DNA of 64,000 nucleotides, from assembly GCF_003086295.3 (NCBI RefSeq), contig NC_092054.1:31191942-31255941 (forward strand), in the 5' to 3' direction. The notes under the pieces are model-generated. The model saw only the letters and a list, made by a program, of their open reading frames with translations. It did no database searches and had not been told where the DNA came from. Each line of letters starts with the position of its first letter. Within the stretch, counting starts at the first letter, position 1. This stretch comes from Arachis hypogaea (Eukaryota > Streptophyta > Magnoliopsida > Fabales > Fabaceae). Positions 57,186-64,000 of the stretch are shown piece by piece. A program made the translations under genes and the position numbers.

Positions 57186-57409
57186 TCCTTCCTCCAGGGT
57201 GTGATTTTTCTTCTGTTGTTTTTGATTCTATTTTTAATTTTTGAATTTATTTTGTGACTCCACATGATCATGAACCTAATAAAACATGAAAGAATAATAA
57301 AAATAAAAATAAAATTAGATAAATAAAGATCGGGTTGCCTCCCAATAAGCGCTTATTTAATCTCAATAGCTTGACAGTGGGCTCTCATGGAGCCACACAG
57401 GTGATCAGG

Positions 57410-59728
57410 TCAATGTTGTAGACTCCCAACACCAAACTTAGAGTTTGGATGTGGGGATTTAACACCAAACTTAGAGTTTGGCTGAGGCCTCCCAACACCA
57501 AATTTAAAGTTTGATTGTGGGGGCTTTATTTGACACTGTACTGAGAGAAGCTTATTGTGCCTCTTTTCTAGGTTTACAGGATGATAACCTTGTGCTTTAA
57601 ACACAAGGGAGTCCCCATTCAATTGAAGGACTAATTCACCTCTGTTAACATCAATCACAGCTCTTACTGTGGCTAGGAAGGGTCTTCCAAGGATGATAGA
57701 TTCATCCTCTTCCTTCCCAGTGTCTAGGATTATGAAATCAGCAGGGATGTAAAGGTTTTCAACCTTTACTAACATGTCCTCTACTAGTCCATAAGCCTGT
57801 TTTCTTGAGTTGTCTGCCATCTCTAGTGAGATTCTGGCAGCTTGCACCTCAAAAATTCCCAGTTTCTCCATTACAGAGAGGGGCATGAGGTTTATCCCTG
57901 ACCCCAGGTCACATAGAGCCTTCTCAAAGGTCATGGTGCCTATGGTACAAGGTATTAGGAACTTTCCAGGATCCTGTTTCTTCTGAGGCAATCTCAGTTG
58001 ATCCAATGCATTTAGTTCATTGGTGAACATGGGAGGTTCATCTCTCCAAGTCTCATTACCAAATAAATTGGCATTCAGCTTCATGATTGCACCAAGGAAC
58101 TTGGCAACTTGCTCTTCAGTAACATCCTCATTCTCTTCAAAAGAGGAATACTCATCATAGCTCATGAATGGCATAAGGAGGTTCAATGGAATCTCTATGG
58201 TCTCTAGATGAGTCTCAGATTCCTTTGGTTCCTCAGAGGGAAACTCCTTATTGATCACTGGATGTCCCAGGAGGTCTTCCTCCTTGGGATTCACGTCCTC
58301 CTCTTCCTCCTTGGATTCGGCCATGATGGTCAATTCAATGGCCTTGCACTCTCCTTTTGGATTTTCTTCTGTATTGCTTGGGAGAGCACTAGGAGGGGTT
58401 TCAGTGATCTTCTTACTCAGCTGGCCCACTTGTGCCTCCAAATTTCTAATGGAGGACCTTGTTTCATTCATGAAACTCAGAGTGGCCTTAGATAGATCAG
58501 AGACTAAGTTTGCTAAATTAGAGGTATTTTGTTAAGAGTTCTCTGTCTGTTGCTGAGTAGATGATGGAAAAGGTTTACTATTGTTAAACCTGTTTCTTCC
58601 ACCATTAGTAAAGCCTTGTTGAGGCTTTTGTTGATCCTTCCATGAGAGATTTGGGTGATTTCTCCATGAGGGATTATAGGTGTTTCCATAGGGTTCACCC
58701 ATGTAATTCACCTCTGCTATTGCAGGGTTCTCAGGATCATAAGCTTCTTCCTCAGAAGATGCCTCTTGAGTACTGTTGGATGCAGCTTGCATTCCATTCA
58801 GACTCTGAGAAATCATATTGACTTGCTAAGTTAATATTTTATTCTGAGCCAATATGGCATTCAGAGTATCAATTTCAAGAACTCCATTCTTCTGAGGCGT
58901 CCCATTACTCACAGGGTTCCTCTCAGAAGTGTACATAAACTGGTTGTTAGCAACTATGTCAATAAGTTCTTGAGCTTCTGCAGGTGTTTTCTTTAGGTGA
59001 ATGGATCCATCTGCAGAAGTATTTAATGACATCTTAGCTAATTCAGACAGACCATCATAGAATATATCCAGGATGGTCCATTCTGAAAGCATGTCAGAAG
59101 GACACTTTTTGGTCAGTTGCTTGTATCTCTCCCAAGCTTCATAGAGGGATTCACCTTCTTTCTGTCTGAAGGTTTGAACATCCACTCTAAGCTTACTAAG
59201 CTTTTGAGGAGGAAAGAACTTGGCTAAGAAAGTCGTGACCAGCTTATCCCAAGAGTTCAGGCTATCTTTAGGTTGAGAATCTAACCATATTCTAGCTTTG
59301 TCTCTCACAACAAAAGGGAAAAGCATAAGCCTGTAGACCTCGGAATCAACCCCATTGGTCTTAACAGTGTCACAGATTTGTAAGAATTCAGTTAAGAACT
59401 GAAAAGGATCTTCTGATGGGAGTCCATGGAACTTGCAGTTCTGTTGCATTAGAGAAACTAATTGAGGTTTAAGCTCAAAGTTGTTTGCTCCAATGGCAGG
59501 AATTGAGATGCTTCTTCCATGTAAATTGGAATTTGGTGCAGTAAAGTCACCAAGCATCTTCCTTGCATTATTATTATTTTCGGCTGCCATCTCCTCTTCC
59601 TTTTCAAAAATTTCTATAAGGTTGTCTCTGGATTGTTGTATTTTAGCTTCTCTTAGTTTCCTTTTCAGAGTCCTTTCAGGTTCAGGGTCTGCTTCAACAA
59701 GAATGTTCTTGTCCTTGCTCCTGCTCAT
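57410..59728 (-). pseudogene. gag-protease polyprotein of the 9.7-kb element, two in-frame stops
   Basis: One continuous reading frame on the minus strand from ATG 59728 (MSRSKDKNILVEADPE) to the stop near 57410. It is broken only by TAG near 58826 and TAA near 58532, both explainable as C-to-T changes in CAG and CAA. Residues 60-250 form the retrotransposon gag domain (RLMLFPFVVRDKARIWLDSQ and KEGESLYEAWERYKQLT). A Gly/Asn-rich linker follows, then an aspartic-protease region with LCDLGSGINLMPLSV and ILGRPFLAT. The end has three tandem copies of a PNSKFGV-type repeat. Polymerase and integrase are absent. The protease motif is D-L-G, as is common in Athila-type elements. It likely made a particle protein in trans-supported cycles before the stops arose. 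Confidence 0.85.
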
Positions 59729-61585
59729 ATGAAAAAGAAGGGAACAGAAAATAATAATAGGGATCCTTTTTACCACAGTATAGAGGTTCCTTTGTTGTTA
59801 GTAGAAGAAGAAAGGGAATAAGGGTGAAGAAGAATGGATAATCCAAACACAAGGGTGAGGATAGGAGCAGAGATATGAGATGAGGAGAAGTGTTAGTAAG
59901 TAATTAAATAAATAGAAGGAGATGAGAGGTGAGAGGATTTTCGAAAATTAAAAATTAAAATTTAAAGTTAAATTTCGAAAATAGTTTTTGAAAAAGGTTA
60001 GTAATTTTCGAAAATTAGGAATGAAATAAGATTAAAATCAAAAATTAAAATAATTAGTTAATTAAAAAGAAATTTTGAAAAAGAGGGAAGGGATTTTCGA
60101 AAATTAAAGGTAAAAAGTTAGTTGGGCAGTTTTACTAAAGATAAGAATCAAATAAAAAGTTAAGTGGTTAATTGAAAAAGATTTGAAATTCAATTTTTGA
60201 AAAGATAAGAAGATAAGAAGTTAGAAGAAATATTTTAAAATCAAATTTTTGAAAAAGATAAGATTTAAAAAGATATGATAGAAATTTCTTTTGAAAATTG
60301 ATTAAAAAAATATGATTGAAAAGATATTAAGAAGATTTGATAATTAAATTTGAAAAGATAAGAAGTTAGAAAAAGATTTTGAAATCAAAGTTTGAAAAGA
60401 TATGATTGAAAGAGATTTGTTTGAAAAAGATTTGAAATTTTAAAATCAAAATTAATGACTTGACTCACAAGTAATCACAAGATATGATTCTAGAACTTAA
60501 AGTTTGAATCTTTCTTAACAAGCAAGTAACAAACTTGAAACTTTTGAATCAAAACATTAATTGTTGATAATATTTTTGAAAATTATGAGATAAATTTAAG
60601 AAAAAGATTTTTGAAAAATATTTTTAAAATTTTCGAAAATAAATAAGAAAAATAAAAAAGATTTAATTTTTGAAAAAGATAAGATTTTCAAATTGAAAAT
60701 TTGATTTGACTCATAAGGAACAACTAGATTTTTAAAAATTTTGAACAAGTCAATCCAACTTTTCGAAATTTATGAGTAAAAAGGAGAAAGATATTTTTTT
60801 TATTTTTGAATTTTTAATGATGAAAGATAAAAACATCAAAAAGACTCAATGCATGAAAATTTTGGACTAAAACATGTGATGCATGTAAGAACACTATGAA
60901 TGTCAAGATGAACACCAAGAACACTTTTGAAGATCAAGATGAACATCAAGACTTATTTTTGAAAATTTTTAATGAAAGAAGAACATGCAAGACACCAAAC
61001 TTAGAAATTTTCAAACTTTAGGAACTAACAAATTAAAAATGCATATGAAAAACAAGAAAAGACACAAAATAAGAAATATGAAGATCAAACAAGAAGACTT
61101 ACCAAGAACAACTTGAAGATCATGAAGAACACTATGAATGCATGAATTTTCGAAAAATGCATAATTTTTTGAAAAAAATGCAATTGACACCAAACTTAAA
61201 AATTGACTCTAGACTCAAACAAGAAACAAAAAATATTTTTGATTTTATGATTTTATTAATTTTTTTGGATTTTTGTATATTTTTATTTTTTTGAAAACCT
61301 ATAGGGAAAAGGAAGCAATGAATTCATAGTCCTCAATCAAGATTCTAGGAATCATACCAGGTTAGTCTAAAGCTTGATGGCCAGCCAAACTTCAGCATAC
61401 CAATTTGAAACTTTAGAATTCATTCTTAAAAATTTTAAAATAATTTTTGAAAACAAAGGGAAAAGAAAAAAAATTTTTTTTGAAAGATTTTCGAAAACAA
61501 ATAGTTTTTTTTTAAAATAAAACGAAAGAGAAAATTACCTAATCTGAGCAACAAGATGAACCGTCAGTTGTCCAAACTGGAACAA
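59729..61585 (-). other. Untranslated leader of the 9.7-kb element
   Basis: AT-rich, many GATTTTCGAAAATTA-like palindromic words (59940, 60005, 60094, 60637, 61490). ACACCAAACTTA at 60990 and 61189. No protein seen. Confidence 0.6.
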
Positions 61586-61603
61586 TCCCCGGCAACGGCG
61601 CCA
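61586..61603 (-). other. Primer-binding site, tRNA-Asp
   Basis: TCCCCGGCAACGGCGCCA on the plus strand equals the 3' 18 bases of plant tRNA-Asp(GTC) including CCA, so the minus-strand genome is fully complementary to the primer. Confidence 0.9.
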
Positions 61604-61609
61604 AAAACT

Positions 61610-63254
61610 TAGTGCACAAAATTGTGATCCCTGGTAATGGCTCCAAAAACTTGGTGCTCTAATCTTAGTTCATAATTTGTCACAGCTTCGATACAACTAA
61701 CCAGCAAGTGCACTGAGTCATCCAAGTAATAAAACCTTACGTGAGTAAGGGTCGATCCCATGGAGATTGTTGGTATGAAGCAAGCTATGGTCATCTTGTA
61801 AATCTCAGTCAGGCGGATATCAAATGGTTATGGAGTTTTCGAATAATAATAATAAATAAACAGAAAATAAAGATAGGAATACTTATGTAAATCATTGGTG
61901 AGAAATTTAGATAAGCGTATAGAGATGCTTTCGTTCCTCTGAACCTCTGCTTTCCTACTGTCTTCATCCAATCATTCCTACTCCTTTCCATGGCAAGCTT
62001 TATATAGGGCATCACCGTTGTCAGTGGCTACATCCCATCCTCTCTGTGAAAAAGGTCCAAATACTCTGTCACGGCACATCTAATCATCTGGAGGTTCTCG
62101 ATCATACTGGAATAGGATTCACCCTCCTTTTGCGTCTGTCACTACGCCCAGCACTCGCGAGTTTGAAGTTCGTCACAGCCATCCCTTCCCAGATCCTACT
62201 CGGAATACCACAGACAAGGTTTAGACTTTCTGGATCTCAGGAATGGCCATCCATGGGTTCTAACTTATACCACGAAGATTCTAATATATATCTAAGAGAT
62301 ACTCATTCTAGCTTGTTTGCATGTAGAACGAAAGTGTTTGTCAGGCACGCATTCATAAGTGAGAATGATGATGAGCGTCACATAATCATCACATTCATCA
62401 TGTTCTTGGGTGCGAATGGATATCTTAGAAGCGGAATAAGTTGAATTGAATATAAAACAGTAGTACTTTGCATTAAATCATGAGGAACAACAGAGCTCCA
62501 CACCTTAATCTATGGAGTGCAGAAACTCTACCATTGAAAAATACATAAGTGAAAGGTTCAGGCATGGCCGAATGGCCAGCCCCCATGATCTAAGAACTAG
62601 ACGTCCCAAGATGATCTGAATATCTAAATCCAATAGTAAAAAGTCCTATTTATACTAAACTAGTTACTAGAGTTTACAGAAATAAGTAAATGATGCAGAA
62701 ATCTACTTCCGGGGCCCACTTGATGTGTGCTTGGGCTGAGCATGAAGCTTTCACGTGGAGAGGTCATTTTTGGAGTTGAACGCCAGTTTGTAACGTGTTT
62801 CTGGCGTTGAACTCCACTTTGCAACTTGTTTCTGGCGCTGGACGCCAGACTGCAGCATGGAACTGGCATTGAACGCCAGTTTACATCGTCAATCCTTATT
62901 CAAAGTATGGACTATTATATATTTCTGGAAAGCCCTAGATGTCTACTTTTCAACGCAATTAAAAGCGTGCCATTTGGAGTTCTGTAGCTCTAGAAAATCC
63001 ACTTTGAGTGCAGGGAGGTTAAAATCCAACAGCATCTGCAGTCCTTCTTCAACCTCTGAATCTGATTTTTGCTCAAGTCCCTCAATTTCAGCCAGAAAAT
63101 ACCTGAAATCACAGAAAAACACACAAACTCATAGTAAAGTCCAGAAATGTGAATTTAACATAAAAACTAATTAAAACATCCCTAAAAGTAACTAAATCCT
63201 ACTAAAAACATACTAAAAACAATGCCAAAAAGCGTATAAATTATCCGCTCATCA
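61610..63254 (-). mobile_element. Right LTR (5' LTR) of the 9.7-kb element
   Basis: 1645 bp. The terminal dinucleotide next to the primer site is TA where the other LTR has TG, a single mutation at the LTR edge. Palindromes at about 62770-62885. Ends CGCTCATCA before ACCCC. Confidence 0.9.
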
Positions 63255-64000
63255 ACCCCTAACTAATAGTAGAGGAAAGTCAAGTGAGCTATTCCAATCC
63301 AAGTCTATAAGTCCTAGTTCTCCACCAAATCAATTAGTGAGATCTAGCATTAATGGCTCCCAATCGTCAATCACTTGGACATTAGTAACTCAAGAGTTCC
63401 CAAGTTACCTTTCCAAGCCAAGAATGCTCAAAATCTACTCTAAATCCCAACCAAGCATTTTGTCAAACACTTGGTGGGTAATAAAGGAAATCATAATAAA
63501 TGGCAAGAAATAGTAAAATCCATCAACTACCAATTGCAAGGAAAGTAAATCAACAACTCAATTCATCAATAAAAGAAACATCAACATCAAATTTCATTAA
63601 ATGTAAATAAGATCCAACATGAGCATCCATAAACATAAAAGAGGACAAAATAAAGGAAATAACAAGTAAAACTAGAAGAGTAGAGATGTAACAACAAGAA
63701 ATTAAAAGGAGAAACTGATTCAAAACAAGAATTAAAACTTGGATCCAAGAAGAATTAACTAAAACTACCCTAAAATCTAGAGAGAGGAGAGAGCCTCTCT
63801 CTCTAGAATTCTCACCTAAAACATCATGAAAACTAAACTATGACTACTCTCTTCATTCCCCCCTCAATACTTGGGTTCAATAGCATCAGAAATGAGTTGG
63901 ATTGGGCCCAAAATGATTCAGAAATCGCTGGGGGCGATTTCACTTTTAATGGGCCATGTGCAGCATTGGCGCGCACGCGTACATGGCACGTGCGTGCCCC
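63255..64000 (-). mobile_element. Minus-strand LTR, right piece (runs off the window)
   Basis: Continues the LTR begun at 53188. CCAAGCCAAGAATGCTCAAA and the following AAGCATTTTGTCAAACACTT match 48498 onward in the solo LTR. An ACGCGT cluster begins at about 63965 and is cut by the window end. Confidence 0.8.

Larger units (their letters stand above)
55200..57409 (-). other. Noncoding region between protease and 3' LTR
   Basis: No enzyme domain is seen where pol would be. The region contains ACACCAAACTTA repeats (55202, 56691), T-rich low-complexity sequence at 55800-55900, a tRNA-Cys-like segment (56496-56560) and a palindrome array (57004-57185). Short frames (56375-56766, 56701-56976) give no recognised protein. 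Confidence 0.6.
53531..63254 (-). mobile_element. Non-autonomous gag-PR LTR retrotransposon, 9.7 kb, complete
   Basis: Target duplication ACCCC at 53526-53530 and 63255-63259. LTRs 53531-55199 and 61610-63254 are highly similar. Primer site on the minus strand 61603-61586, a perfect tRNA-Asp match. The coding part holds gag and a protease only, with no RT, RNase H or integrase, so it must borrow enzymes. The related element at 49737, which has the same gag start, is a candidate helper family. The pairing is an inference. Confidence 0.9.

Overview
This window is plant nuclear DNA, almost certainly from a legume and most likely peanut (Arachis). The reasons are very long LTR retrotransposons of the Athila and Tekay types, tRNA-Asp and tRNA-iMet primer sites, the palindromes ACGCGTACGCGT and CTGGCGTTnAACGCCAG that I associate with peanut elements (recognition, not computed), and exon scraps of plant genes. 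There is no convincing intact host gene. The only long uninterrupted reading frame (1209-2489, +) belongs to a retrotransposon.

Layout. 1-5396 is the 3' part of a plus-strand LTR element: ORF, noncoding tail and 3' LTR (3965-5396). From 5397 lies a tandem duplication of about 12 kb. Copy 1 is 5397-17530. Copy 2 starts at 17531 and is cut into 17531-18228, 31063-31708 and 35358-43629. Removing the insertions leaves about 9.6 kb in copy 2, matching 5397-15032. Each copy carries an RWP-RK (RKD-like) pseudogene on the minus strand, a 5.4-kb DNA element with about 0.85-kb inverted arms, and an ARF5-like exon 1-2 fragment. Copy 1 also shows fragments of an IST1-like gene, a profilin gene, a PPR gene and a U-box/ARM gene. 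The whole stretch is a mosaic of captured gene pieces with introns kept.

Insertions. An Athila-like element (18229-31062, minus, TSD TGGCT) has lost most of its inside, which is replaced by a circularly permuted single-LTR Tekay chromovirus (19780-28190) stitched to a TRIM element (197-bp LTRs). A solo LTR (31709-35357) holds a second solo LTR (32511-33958). A plus-strand Tekay begins at 43630 and runs past the window end. Inside its gag are a solo LTR (47821-49490, TSD CTATG) and an Athila-like element (49737 on). That element is broken at 53188 by a minus-strand LTR, which is itself split by a 9.7-kb non-autonomous gag-PR element (53531-63254, TSD ACCCC). The nest is four layers deep.

The strongest leads are the TRIM/Tekay recombinant with its circular permutation, the decayed primer-binding site buried in the LTR ends of the tRNA-Asp elements, the separate palindrome class carried by each LTR family, and the multi-gene exon mosaic shared by the tandem copies. 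Nothing here has been checked against a database. Family names come from motif recognition.
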